NCBI RefSeq assembly: GCF_900095185.1
Contig: NZ_LT606948.1
Span: 1,165,915 to 1,229,914 of the forward strand
Reading direction: 5' to 3'
DNA from: Polynucleobacter necessarius
GTDB taxonomy: Bacteria; Pseudomonadota; Gammaproteobacteria; Burkholderiales; Burkholderiaceae
DNA: 64,000 nt
Shown here: in pieces, positions 55,226 to 64,000 of the stretch
Layout of the letters: each line of letters starts with the position of its first letter
How positions within the stretch are numbered: position 1 is the first letter of the stretch
Position numbers and translations under genes: made by a program
Notes under the pieces: model-generated
The model's input: the letters and a program-made list of their open reading frames with translations, nothing else
Told to the model about the DNA's origin: nothing
The model's database searches: none

Positions 55226-55754
55226 TTAAGCCTCTTGAGCCATCATCACATCAGAAGCCTTCATGACTGCCCAAGCTTGATCTCCCACCTTTAGATTCAA
55301 TTTATCAACAGCCTCATTGGTGATGGAGACAGTAACGATATGGCCGCCGCCAATATCTAACTTCACGTGAGAAGTGGTTTGACCCATTTTGGGTTCAACA
55401 ACTTTGCCGTTGGCGTTTGCTTTGGTTATTTTGGAGTAAGCATCTGCATCACTGCTGGCCGATTTAATATTTGCGGGATCATTTTTTGGCCTAACAATAT
55501 AAAATTCATTAGAGTCAATTAAGGTGCGGTTAGTAGTCCAGCCTTCAGCAATCGCTTTATTCACTCTATCTGGAATGCACCATGATCATGTCTACTTGTG
55601 CTGTCTTGAGTAGGTTAAGAGAGGCGCCACTACCTGCCTTGATCCAGACTCAGCTAAGAAGTCCCAATTCACCAAGACTACCGGTAGCCAATTTAAAACT
55701 TTGGCCTCCTTGCCCATAAATTGCTTCCGTTTTTATGGGATTATTGTGTGCCAT
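55226..55754 (-). pseudogene. tungstate/molybdate-binding protein remnant joined to a TOBE (Mop) domain
   Basis: From ATG 55754: KTEAIYGQGGQSFKLATGSL, GELGLLS, stop and deletion, WIKAGSGASLNLLKTAQVDM, IMVH, a shift, then NKAIAEGWTTNRTLIDSNEF and YIVRPKNDPANIKSASS, typical of TupA-type binders. After that the text passes straight into GKVVEPKMGQTTSHVKLDIG, HIVTVSITNEAVDKLNLKVG and AWAVMKASDVMMAQ, a complete Mop/TOBE oxyanion-binding unit. Either an internal deletion fused two genes, or the domain belonged to this protein. Confidence 0.75.
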
Positions 55755-56470
55755 CGTATTTTGCATTCGGAAAAAAGAGTTGTTCGCCTTCAATCTTATA
55801 ACTGGCAATGACATTCTGTCCGTTTTGGGAAATAATCCAGTCAATAAATTCTTGACCTTGTGCTTTTTTCACATGAGGAAATTTCGCGGGATTGACTAGC
55901 ATCACACCATACTGATTGAAAAGCGTTGGATCGCCTTGTACCAGAATAGTGAGATCACCACGGTTCTTAAAGCTAAGCCATGTTCCGCGGTCAGCCAGAA
56001 TATAGCCATTCATTGCAGACACAGTATTCAGTGCAGGACCCATGCCAGAGTCTGCTTCCTTATACCAAGGTGTGCCAGGGGCTATCGAGATCTCTGCGCC
56101 TTTCCAGTAGCGAAGTTCAGCAGCATGTGTGCTACTCTTGTCTGCGCGAGACACAAAGGGAGCTTGGGCTGCGGCGATTTTTTGAAGTACCACCTGAATA
56201 TCTTTGGCGCCACTAATTTTTGCAGGATCTGATTTCGGTCCGATCAAAACGAAATCGTTGTACATCATCTCGTAACGTTTTGTTGAAAAACCCTCATCAA
56301 CAAATTTCTCTGCGGCAGGTTTATCGTGAACAAACACAACATCTGCATCGCCATATTTACCAATGTGAAGAGCTTGACCTGTTCCTACTGCTACTACTTT
56401 GACATCAATCCCGGTCTTCATCTTAAAAATCGGCAGAATACAGTTAAAGAGGCCAGATAAAGGCTTATCA
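55741..56470 (-). pseudogene. tupA: tungstate ABC transporter substrate-binding protein, N-terminally truncated
   Basis: An open frame from 56421 (and coding-like to about 56470: SGLFNCILPIFK) reads MKTGIDVKVVAVGTGQALHI, GDADVVFVHDKPAAEKFVDE, YNDFVLIGPKSDPAKISGA, FVSRADKSSTHAAELRYWKG and YILADRGTWLSFKNRGDLTI to 55741. These are TupA motifs. The signal peptide and first strand are missing: upstream is the palindrome-rich intergenic region. Without export it could not serve a periplasmic role, so I call it dead although the core frame is clean. Confidence 0.82.
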
Positions 56471-56483
56471 TCGTATACATTAA

Positions 56484-56513
56484 TACATATTGAATATGTA
56501 ATTAATTACATAT
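56484..56513. promoter_or_regulatory. overlapping palindromes between tupA and the ModE-like gene
   Basis: TACATATT-G-AATATGTA (56484-56500) is a perfect 8-1-8 inverted repeat, and ATATGTAATTAATTACATAT (56494-56513) is a perfect 20-bp palindrome sharing its left half. So three TACATAT/ATATGTA half-sites lie in 30 bases, reaching into the regulator's start codon (56512). Position and symmetry suggest the operator of the ModE-like protein (inference). Confidence 0.6.
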
Positions 56514-57411
56514 GCACATCGAAGTCCGCCAAACCCTTATTGTTAAAACTCAGGCCGATGGTAGAAGCTCAGTTGATCTCATGTGGCTCTCCCGGTTATT
56601 GAGGGAGATTGGCCGTGGCTGCTCTCTGGTAGTTGCCAGCCAAAAATCTGGCACCCCTTATATGGGGGTGCTTGGGGCAAGTTAAATTAGGTCGAAGATA
56701 CGCTGGGCATGCCACTCATGATTCGCATCAAAGGGCATGAATCTAAGCTCACGGAATTTGGCATTTTCTTAATTCAGTTTATTGAGGATATGCAGGCGGG
56801 GTATCTAAAGCACGACCCTCGTTATCACGAGATTTTGTTAAAGGAGATTAAAAAAATACAGAAGTCAGAGAGTGTTCGCTGGAAATTTTTCTCTAGTAGT
56901 GATTCAGTAATTCAAAAAGCAGCAGCAGAAATTAAAGGGGTCGAGTTAAAAATTGCTGGTTCCGGTGAATCATTGGAGAAGTTGCTAAATAATGAAGCTC
57001 ACATTGCTGGGTATTATGTCTCCGATCAAAAGAGTTCGAAGGCAATTTATCAACGCTTATGAAAAGAACTCAAGGTTTGATTGTAAAAAAAGTAACCCTC
57101 TTCATATTAACTTGCTGAAGGAGGAAGGAGTTAATCCATCTGATATCAATGACTACCTTCATGAGGAATTTACTCACTCTGTTGCAGCTAATGCCATTCT
57201 TGCTGGCAAGGCAGATGTGGGTGGAGGGGTGAAAAACATTGCCATTGAACATGGTCTTGGTTTTGTGCCACTAAGAGACGAAATCTTCTTTATTGCCATG
57301 AGCAAAGAAATGGCGAAGCAAATGGAATCTTCCAAGCTAATCTGCAGGATTCGAAGTGCCTCAGGCGATACGCCAGGGAGGCTCAATAGGCAAATTCAGG
57401 AATGGCTCTAG
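56512..57411 (+). pseudogene. ModE-like regulator with C-terminal binding-protein domain, pseudogene
   Basis: MHIEVRQTLIVKTQADGRSS and VDLMWLSRLLREIGRGCSLV are a ModE/LysR-like winged-helix start. SYRHMWG-type residues follow in a shifted frame with a stop. Then GHESKLTEFGIFLIQFIEDM, a periplasmic-binding-like domain (VELKIAGSGESLEKLL), a stop at 57060, and NPSDINDYLHEEFTHSVAAN and HGLGFVPLRDEIFFIAMSKE to 57411. Deletion plus at least three frame changes. It probably sensed molybdate or tungstate. Confidence 0.8.
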
Positions 57412-57458
57412 ATCTTCAGAGAGTCTTAAAGCACAGGTCAATCCACTAGAATGGGTTT

Positions 57459-58220
57459 ATGATTGCTTTCTTGCGTGCGTCTCTCTGGTGCATTGGCAAT
57501 GCATTTGCGCAAGCATCAACCATCGCAGCAGCAGCCAATATGAAAGATGCATTTTCAGAAATTTCCATCGCATTGAAATCAAGAAGTCAATTGGACTTGA
57601 AAGTTGTATACAGATCCCTCTGGAAACTTTGCTACTCAAATCATGAGTGGTGCGCCATTCAATTTATTTCTTGCGGTAGACGAACAATTTCCATTGGAGC
57701 TCGCTAACAATGGGAAGACCATCGATGATGGTGTGATTTATGCCATTGGTAAATTGGCAATCATTACTCAATCGTCTTCAGGCATTCCCTTGTGTTGATA
57801 GGAGATCTGAGATAGCGAAAGCGATTATTAAAGCCAATAAGGTGGCTATTGCAAAGCCCGAGCTTGCCCCATATGGTAGAGCGGCTGTGTTCAGTATTTA
57901 CAAGCAGAAGGTTGTGGGATCTAGCTAAGGATAAGTTGGTTTACGCAGATAATATAGGGGCAGCTATAAGTTATGTGGTTAGGGGTGCCGCTGATCTAGG
58001 TTTTACAGCTTATTCATTTGCCAAGTCTTCAGAAGTAATCAAATTTACGAGTTTTTCATTAATTGATGTGAGGTTGTATGAGCCCATTAAACAACGGATG
58101 GTTCTTATCAAGGGTGCGCCTCATGGAGCAGTCGAACTTTATCAATTTATGTGGGGCGCACAGGCAAAAGCCATTTTGCAAAGATATGGCTATGTACCCC
58201 CCAATTTCTTACTCAGATAA
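57459..58220 (+). pseudogene. modA: molybdate ABC transporter substrate-binding protein ModA, pseudogene
   Basis: Signal-peptide-like start, then STIAAAANMKDAFSEISIAL (ModA 'AAxSLxxAf' strand), a shift near 57595, SGNFATQIMSGAPFNLFLAV (ModA motif GAPxDvFxSA), KAIIKANKVAIAKPELAPYG, shift, LVYADNIGAAISYVVRGAAD and LGFTAYSFAKSS, ending AKAILQRYGYVPPNF at 58220. Length is close to full. Stops at 57796 and 57926. Molybdate uptake through this protein is lost. Confidence 0.88.
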
Positions 58221-58319
58221 GATTGTAGAAAGACTTACTTAAACGCAAGAATTTTTGTCTTGGATCAAGGCTTGATGTATCCAATTAGATCATGATGATT
58301 GAAGAATGAATTCTGCAAT

Positions 58320-58352
58320 CAAATGATATTCATTCTCATTTATCCTTATAAT
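58320..58352 (+). promoter_or_regulatory. Fur box and promoter of feoAB
   Basis: AATGATATTCATTCTCATT (58322-58340) matches the 19-bp Fur consensus GATAATGATAATCATTATC well in its 'aaTGAtA-T-nATTctCATT' layout. TATAAT at 58347-58352 is a perfect -10. The box would lie in the -35 to -10 region, as expected for iron-dependent repression. The feoA start is at 58383. Confidence 0.75.
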
Positions 58353-58382
58353 GGACTTTATCTAAGGTAAAAAGCTTATTTA

Positions 58383-58628
58383 ATGAATTTAGATCAAGTC
58401 GAGGTGGGTAATCTTTATCGCGTGAAAGTGGTAGATATATCTAAGAGCGCCCCCCAGATTAAGGGGCAGCTTGAGGACATCGGCTTTTTGCCTGGTGAGC
58501 AAGTTTCTGTTCTACGCAAAGGTTTGCTTGGTAAGGGACCCTATATGGTTCGTGTCGGCGCCTCAACTTTTGCATTGCGTCAGCCTGAGGCAAGCATGAT
58601 TTTGGTTGAGGCTTGCTCTCATGTCTGA
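58383..58628 (+). CDS. feoA: ferrous iron transport protein FeoA
   Basis: 81 residues, SH3-like FeoA fold: LYRVKVVDISKSAPQIKGQL, EDIGFLPGEQVSVLRKGLLG and GPYMVRVGASTFALRQPEAS match the family pattern (LxxxGfxpGxxvxv ... aLr). FeoA supports FeoB-driven Fe(II) uptake. Its end overlaps feoB by eight bases if FeoB starts at 58621. Intact and behind a Fur box. Confidence 0.93.
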   Translation: MNLDQVEVGNLYRVKVVDISKSAPQIKGQLEDIGFLPGEQVSVLRKGLLGKGPYMVRVGASTFALRQPEASMILVEACSHV

Positions 58629-60534
58629 ATCTACACTGCATTTTTTCCCGAACGAACCACTCGTAGCATTATTGGGCAATCCTAATTGCGGCAAAACTGC
58701 GCTATTTAATTTGCTGACCGATAGTCGTCAAAAAGTGGCCAACTATTCTGGCGTTACGGTTGAGCGCAAAGAAGGTCGATTGATCTTGGAGTCAGGTAAA
58801 CACATCCGTGTATTGGATTTACCTGGGGCTTACAGCCTTTATCCGAGATCACTGGATGAGCGAGTAACTTGCAATCTATTGCTTGGTAGGGCAGATGGCG
58901 AGAAGCAGCCCGACTTAGTGATCTGTGTTTTAAGTGCCATGAATTTGCGTCGTAACTTGCGCTTAGTATTGGCGGCTAAGCGTTTAGGATTGCCCTGTTT
59001 AGTGGTTCTGAATATGCTGGATATTGCGAAGCGCCAGGGCTTGCAGATCGATACAGCTGCGCTTTCCGGTGAGTTGGGTTTACCAGTGCTGACAAGTGTT
59101 GGTATTCAGTCAAATGGAGCAGACGACATTAAGCATTTTTTATCAGAGCTTGATTGGCGTCATTTGTATGACATGTCGTCTCATCAAGAAAGCGCCGATT
59201 TTGAGAGTGTTATCGCGCATATCGAGCATACTGAATCAGATAATGTTCAAGTGCAACGTATTCTGCAAAACCTAAGGCTTGATCGCATCATTCCCGACGA
59301 TCTCAGTGATCGATTAGACACCGTATTACTTCATCCAGTATTTGGCCCCATTATCTTGGTGGCGCTACTTTTTTGCATTTTCCAGGCTGTCTTTAGTTGG
59401 GCAACTGTACCAATGGATTTAATTAAAGCTGCGGTGGAATATCTTGGGAGTCAGGTGTCCCAGGTATTACCACATGGTTGGGTACGAAGCTTATTGATTG
59501 AGGGAATTTTAGCGGGCCTTGGGGGGGTTATCATTTTTTTGCCGCAAATTTTGATCCTGTTCTTTTTTATCTTTTTGCTTGAGGAGTCCGGTTATCTTCC
59601 AAGAGCTGCTTATTTGCTTGATAGGATCATGGGGTCCGTTGGCCTCTCTGGGAGATCTTTTATTCCCTTGCTTTCCAGCTTTGCCTGTGCAATTCCGGGG
59701 ATTATGGCAACCAGAAGCATCTCGAATGCACGTGATCGTATGGTGACGATCCTCATTGCGCCGATGATGACCTGCTCAGCGCGATTGCCTGTATATGCCT
59801 TATTGATCTCAGCCTTTATCCCTGAGCAAAAGGTGTGGGCTGGTATCGATTTACAGGGTTTGGTTTTGTTTTTGCTTTATCTATCAGGTATTGTTGGGGC
59901 GATGGCAGTTGCCTGGATTTTGAAGCGATTTACAAGTGAGCAATTTAGGATAAATGCACTCATGATGGAACTGCCAAGCTATCATCGTCCTCGTCTAGGC
60001 AATTTAGCAATCAGTTTGTGGCAACGTGCAGAAATATTCCTTCGTCGTGTAGGCGGAATAATTTTAGTAATGACCATTGGTTTGTGGGTTTTATCTAATT
60101 TTCCGTTTCCACCTGTGAATGCAACGGGTTCTCCTATTCAATATAGTTTTGCAGGACTGTTAGGTCAGGCTCTGGCCTATGTTTTTTCCCCGATTGGGTT
60201 TAATTGGGAAATCAGTATTGCTCTGGTTCCTGGCATGGCAGCGCGCGAGGTTGTAGTAAGCTCATTAGCAACGGTTTATGCGCTATCGAGTTCGCGCGCA
60301 GACGCGACTGATGCCCTGATTCCTCTGATATCCAGTGGTTGGTCATTGGCTACCGCACTATCTTTGCTTGCTTGGTTTGTTTTTGCACCTCAGTGCCTAT
60401 CTACTATTGCGGCCGTTAAACGCGAAACAGGGGGCTGGAAGATTCCAATGATGATGCTTGGCAATCTATTCGGGCTTGCCTATCTTGCTGCATTTATTAC
60501 CTATCAGATTGCTAGCGCTCTTGGTCTAGCCTAA
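58621..60534 (+). CDS. feoB: ferrous iron transport GTPase/permease FeoB
   Basis: 637 residues from ATG 58621. The frame is open further upstream but 58621 matches the family and overlaps feoA. N-terminal G domain: GNPNCGKTALFNLLT (G1), NYSGVTVE (G2), VLDLPGAYSL (G3) and NMLD (G4). The C-terminal permease has the two Gate regions with conserved Cys (SFACAIPGIMATRSI and PMMTCSARLPVYALLI). About eight membrane helices. The short beta-proteobacterial form. Imports Fe(II) across the inner membrane. Intact; no feoC follows. Confidence 0.95.
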   Translation: MSESTLHFFPNEPLVALLGNPNCGKTALFNLLTDSRQKVANYSGVTVERKEGRLILESGKHIRVLDLPGAYSLYPRSLDERVTCNLLLGRADGEKQPDLVICVLSAMNLRRNLRLVLAAKRLGLPCLVVLNMLDIAKRQGLQIDTAALSGELGLPVLTSVGIQSNGADDIKHFLSELDWRHLYDMSSHQESADFESVIAHIEHTESDNVQVQRILQNLRLDRIIPDDLSDRLDTVLLHPVFGPIILVALLFCIFQAVFSWATVPMDLIKAAVEYLGSQVSQVLPHGWVRSLLIEGILAGLGGVIIFLPQILILFFFIFLLEESGYLPRAAYLLDRIMGSVGLSGRSFIPLLSSFACAIPGIMATRSISNARDRMVTILIAPMMTCSARLPVYALLISAFIPEQKVWAGIDLQGLVLFLLYLSGIVGAMAVAWILKRFTSEQFRINALMMELPSYHRPRLGNLAISLWQRAEIFLRRVGGIILVMTIGLWVLSNFPFPPVNATGSPIQYSFAGLLGQALAYVFSPIGFNWEISIALVPGMAAREVVVSSLATVYALSSSRADATDALIPLISSGWSLATALSLLAWFVFAPQCLSTIAAVKRETGGWKIPMMMLGNLFGLAYLAAFITYQIASALGLA

Positions 60535-60612
60535 AAGTAGGCGCATGTAAAAACGCAGTCATCAAAATTGAGCTACATTCGTAATTATTCATTTACAAAG
60601 CGGGCATTCCCG

Positions 60613-60750
60613 ATGAGTCTCAAATCTATCTTCCTGGTCTTGCCTGGAATCTTTGCTATTTTCTTATCTCAGAGTGTAAGCGCGCAATCTGGCGAGAATA
60701 GCTACAAACAAGTCTGCGCTAATAATTTTTCCATCGATGATAAGGTCTAA
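60613..60750 (+). pseudogene. secreted c-type cytochrome-like remnant
   Basis: MSLKSIFLVLPGIFAIFLSQ and SVSAQSGENSYKQVCANNFS: a signal peptide followed by 'YKQVC', as in small class I cytochromes c where CxxCH would come next. The CxxCH motif is not complete (CANNF) and the frame stops at 60748-60750. The next 130 bases show no recognisable continuation. Identification is tentative. Confidence 0.4.
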
Positions 60751-60888
60751 GCAGGGTGGGGAGGAGCTATTTGTCATACGACTATTCTAATCAAAAGCAT
60801 ACATCTCAAAATTTCCATAAAACCCTTTCTCATGATCTAGTACTGATGGTTTTGCCTTATAAAGAGTGTCCTGCGCTAGAATTCCTCT

Positions 60889-61052
60889 ATGTATATGTTT
60901 CTTCCTTTTCTGACAGCTTTTATCGGTCTCGTACTAGTTCTGGTTTGAGAAACGCCTTGCGGGCGCTCTTAATCGTGTTGGCTATTACTGTTGGAATTTT
61001 ATTGGTGTGGTTCCGCTTTTATGCCACTAGTCATCTCAATATCAGCTTGTAA
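60889..61052 (+). pseudogene. DUF5993-type two-helix membrane protein, frameshifted
   Basis: MYMFLPFLTAFIGLVLVLV stops at TGA 60946-60948. One base later the frame RNALRALLIVLAITVGILLV WFRFYATSHLNISL runs to TAA 61050-61052. The tail 'WFR(F/Y)xATSxLN(I/L)S' is typical of the short protein encoded just before dsbB in beta-proteobacteria. A single indel disables it. Function unknown; its context suggests help to DsbB. Confidence 0.7.
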
Positions 61053-61058
61053 TTTATT

Positions 61059-61623
61059 GTGAGCAGACATTCGTTTCCATCTTTGGCGGCACCGAGCAAT
61101 CGGCTTGCGTTGTTGGCGGGTGTTGGTATGCTGGCTTATGCATTTGTAGATCAACTATATTTTGGTGAACTACCTTGCCCGTTATGTTTAAAGCAACGCG
61201 TCGGATTTGTTTTGATTGCATTTGTATTAGTACTTCATATCCGATGTGGCGCTCATTCTGCTCGCTATGGTTGGGGGATTATTGGTGGCTTAGTAGGAAT
61301 GATGGTTTCCCTGCGCCAAGTGTTTCTGCATATCCTTCCTGGTAATAAAGGGTTTGGCACAACTTTTTTAGAATTGCATTTTTATACCTGGGCTTTATGT
61401 GGGTTATACAGGCCTGCTCATTGGTATGGCGATCTTGTTGATGCTTCCTAAGCGTGAAGCACGCTCGCGTTCTTGGTTTGTCAATGCCTTGGTAGTTCTG
61501 TTCATTCTTTTGGTTTTTGGCAATTTGGTTTCTACCTTGCTTGAATGTGGCATCGGACCATGCGCAGATGATCCCGATAAATACGAAGGCTTGATTTGGT
61601 TGCGCTCTCGTTTTGGTTTTTAA
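61059..61623 (+). pseudogene. dsbB: disulfide bond formation protein DsbB, frameshifted
   Basis: GTG 61059 opens a DsbB-like frame: four-helix protein with FGELPCPLCLKQRVGF (first redox pair, CPLC), helices, then a one-base shift near 61395. After it LYTGLLIGMAILLMLPKREA and LECGIGPCADDPDKYEGLIW (second Cys pair) are in another frame to 61623. All four redox cysteines are encoded. It would reoxidise DsbA with quinone in the inner membrane. Loss would impair periplasmic disulfide formation unless a second copy exists. Confidence 0.85.
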
Positions 61624-61654
61624 CTTAGGCCTTTGGGTCTAGTTTGAATGCAGC

Positions 61655-62628
61655 ATGAAATTTTTCAAAGTAATCCACTATTTCATTTTCGTTTTTGCGC
61701 TGTGCTTATTGATCCCTCACGTTCAAGCGCAATCTCAGCCATCTGGGAACCCGGCCTGGCCTAAGCAGGCGATACGCATCATCGTTACCTTCATCCCTGG
61801 TGGGGATCCTGATATTTGGGCGCGGGTTTTGGCGGAAAATTGGCAGCAAAGCTTGGGCATCCCCGTCCTAGTAGAAAATCGCCCTGATTATGGGGGTAAT
61901 ATTGGCGCTGAATTGGTTGCCAAGAGTGAGCCCGATGGCTACACCCTGTTGATTGGCACAGTGGGTATCCACGCAATTAACGGTGCTCTCTATGAAAAAC
62001 TTACTTTTGATCCTGTAAAGGATTTCACCCCCATTAGTTTTTTAGCTAGCACACCCGATGTATTAATTGTTAGTAAGCAATGAGGTGTGACCAACCTAAA
62101 TGAATTCATTGAATTGGCCAAAGCAAAACCAAATCAACTAACTTTTGATTCTTCTGGGGTCGAGACTTCCTTGTATATGTTTGGCGAACTTTTTAAAGAG
62201 CTTGCAGGCGTTCAGATCCGACACATTCCCTATAAGGGACGGGCACAATCCTTGCCAGTTCTTGTGAGCGGACGAATCTCGATGCTATTTGATAATTGGT
62301 CATCCTCGCTACCCTTGATCAAGGCGGGTGAAGTGCAGGCCTTAGGAGTTACCACCTTAAAACGCTCACATGCCGCCCCGGAGATCCTAGCTTTGGCTGA
62401 GCAAGGCCTAGCGGGATTTGAGGCGGTGGATGGCGCGCCAGCGAAGCTTCCACCTAGCATCCAAAAACGTCTTACATCCAGAGGTAAAAGCGCGGCGCCG
62501 GCTCTTGGCCCGGTGGCTTAGATCCTGCTCCAGGCGGTCCAAAAGAGCTTTCAAGGCTTATTGGCAGCAGAAGCGAGCAAATGTGGGGCAAAGTAGTCCA
62601 GCAATCTGGCGCAACATTGGAGCAATAG
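61655..62628 (+). pseudogene. second Bug-family receptor, pseudogene
   Basis: Signal peptide, then WPKQAIRIIVTFIPGGDPDI, VLVENRPDYGGNIGAELVAK, SEPDGYTLLIGTVG and FDPVKDFTPISFLASTPDVL, then TGA at 62081-62083. It resumes NLNEFIELAKAKPNQLTFDS, HIPYKGRAQSLPVLVSGRIS and, after a deletion and shifts, GGPKELSRLI and WGKVVQQSGATLEQ to TAG 62626-62628. The usual GAGG after PGG-x is altered (GDPDI). Compare the intact paralogue at 45787-46743. Confidence 0.88.
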
Positions 62629-62687
62629 ACCAATATTCTTATCAGCCCAAGAATATATTTTCATGTGTTATAGGTATGAGACCCTGA

Positions 62688-64000
62688 ATGTTTGCAGTCA
62701 TATACCTCCTTTTGCCAATCACTCCTAAATTTTCAGCATTAGACTTTTCTAACTTCGGAATCGTATTCGCGATGGTGATGCTGGTGGGATGTGCAACCGA
62801 GACTCAACAAATCAAGATGAACGAATCTAAGGAGTCGTTTAAAAATGGTGACCTGCAAAATACCTCGGCAGTTATTGAAACTGCCTTCAAAGAGAAAAAG
62901 ACACTTTATTATCTGGAGTTAGGCGGGGTGCAGAGATTGCAAAGCCCCTCCCAAATTCCAAGTAGTACGCAAAATCTATTAGCGGCAGATCAATTAGTTA
63001 GCTGATGGGAGATTACTACGAGCGATAAACTGAGACGCTCATTTTCAGGGACAAGTGCTTATGTGCTATCTGAGGGATTAAGCAGTAAATATGAGCCCAA
63101 ATCTTATGAAGTTAGTTTATTAAGTCAAACACTTGCCCTAAATCACCTTGCGCAAGGTCGGTGGAATGACGCAATGGTCGAAGCCAAAAAAATGGCGCAG
63201 CGTGAAAAAGTGATTGAGGAGTTAATTCAAAATCAGGTTGCTGCAGTAACAAAAACAGAGCGTGATCAGCAATCCAACCCAAATACCCAAGGTGTTACTA
63301 GTAGTATTGAAAATATTAATGGCTACCCAGTTAATTTGTTAGATAATGAAGAAACGCGTAGTCTCAAGAATGCCTATCAACATCCTGGAGCGTATTACTT
63401 ATCTGGGTTTATTCACGAGTCACAAGGGGAGGTCAGTCTAGCTGCTCCAGGGTATCGCCTTGCTATTGAGTTACGACCACAAGTCAATTTCTTCAAAACC
63501 AGTATTGCTAAGCTAGATGCCAATATTGCAAATCAAAGCAAAAAATCGTTTGCCGATACTTTGACTGTGATTGATACAGGGTATATGCCCAAAATTATTC
63601 CTTATCACATTAGCCAGCCTTTTAATGTAAGTGGTAATCCAAAATTGGTGACCCTGACTTTCCCTGTCATCGAAAAGTCGACTGAACGATTTGGGCCATC
63701 ACTTATTCAGTTGGGCGATCGGGTAGCTAACCCAGAGTTGGTAGCTCATATTGACTCCATGGCACGAAACAACTTGCGCGATGAGATGCCGGCCTATACG
63801 TTTTGAGGGCATCTTCAAGAGCGTTGGTATCGCTTGCTGCGCAATATGCTACAGACCGTATCGCTCAACAAGCAGTAAGTCGTAATCAAAACAATCAAAA
63901 TAATGATACTGCGGTACTCATTGGGGCAATCGCTGGAATGATTACAGGGTATGGATTACAGGCAATTAACGTTACCGATGTTCGCCATTGGTCTACATTG
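62688..64000 (+). pseudogene. COG3014-like lipoprotein, pseudogene running off the window
   Basis: Hydrophobic leader with lipobox MLVGC, then FKNGDLQNTSAVIETAFKEK and LYYLELGGVQRLQSPSQIPS, TGA at 63003-63005, then AYVLSEGLSSKYEPKSYEVS, SLLSQTLALNHLAQGRWNDA, AYYLSGFIHESQGEVSLAAP and EKSTERFGPSLIQLGDRVAN. A shift at about 63800 leads to SRALVSLAAQYATDRIAQQA and GAIAGMITGYGLQAINVTDV to the window end. Tetratricopeptide-like outer-membrane lipoprotein of unknown role; at least two lesions. Confidence 0.75.

Overview
The window reads as a Betaproteobacterium of the Burkholderiales, most like Polynucleobacter, in advanced gene decay. This rests on the protein families and gene orders I recognise (tadA/ldcA, mrp, a DUF3305/TorD formate dehydrogenase cluster, Bug-type receptors, feoAB) and on the very high share of broken genes. 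By my reading about 26 genes are intact and about 60 are pseudogenes or remnants. That fits a host-restricted lineage such as the ciliate endosymbiont Polynucleobacter necessarius. The genus is an inference, not a database result.

Layout. 1-2000: end of a queD-like gene, tadA, then dead ldcA and SOUL genes. 2000-7500: an intact minus-strand block (rlmJ, PAP2 phosphatase, GT9 glycosyltransferase, flippase-like protein, GT39 glycosyltransferase) for envelope glycosylation. 7500-11700: copper ATPase, divergent copZ-like gene, mrp. 11700-17200: a formate dehydrogenase cluster with every member broken. 17200-18200: broken tungstate transporter tupB/tupC. 18200-22450: intact BFD-like ferredoxin, nuclease/phosphatase, cardiolipin synthase and YqaA protein, plus a dead acyl-CoA dehydrogenase. 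22450-26400: dead branched-chain amino acid transporter (livFGMH), monooxygenase and VOC protein. 26400-30900: intact TetR regulator followed by a dead CO-dehydrogenase-type molybdenum hydroxylase set and dead bdhA. 31000-35500: oxidative-stress block (sodB, rubredoxin reductase, rubredoxin, oxyR intact; rubrerythrin broken). 35500-47800: mostly pseudogenes, with an intact NAD(P)HX dehydratase and Bug receptor. 47800-58200: mostly pseudogenes, with an intact thioesterase, DUF1330 protein and duplicated-domain secreted protein, ending in dead tupA, ModE-like and modA genes. 58300-60500: intact feoAB behind a Fur box. 60500-64000: dead cytochrome-like, DUF5993, dsbB, Bug receptor and COG3014 genes.

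How it fits together. Everything here tied to molybdenum or tungsten is broken: formate dehydrogenase, the CO-dehydrogenase-type enzyme, TupA/B/C, ModA, the ModE-like regulator and a TOBE/Mop domain. Iron uptake, copper efflux, Fe-S assembly, superoxide/peroxide defence, tRNA/rRNA modification and envelope building survive.

The oddest structures are two antisense coding inserts of about 250 bp without visible mobile-element ends. One is an unmistakable piece of acsF (Mg-protoporphyrin monomethyl ester cyclase, bacteriochlorophyll synthesis) inside the rubrerythrin gene. The other is an unrecognised coding piece inside a lactate dehydrogenase gene. I saw no CRISPR array, rRNA, tRNA, prophage or insertion sequence, and I do not see a complete undescribed system.
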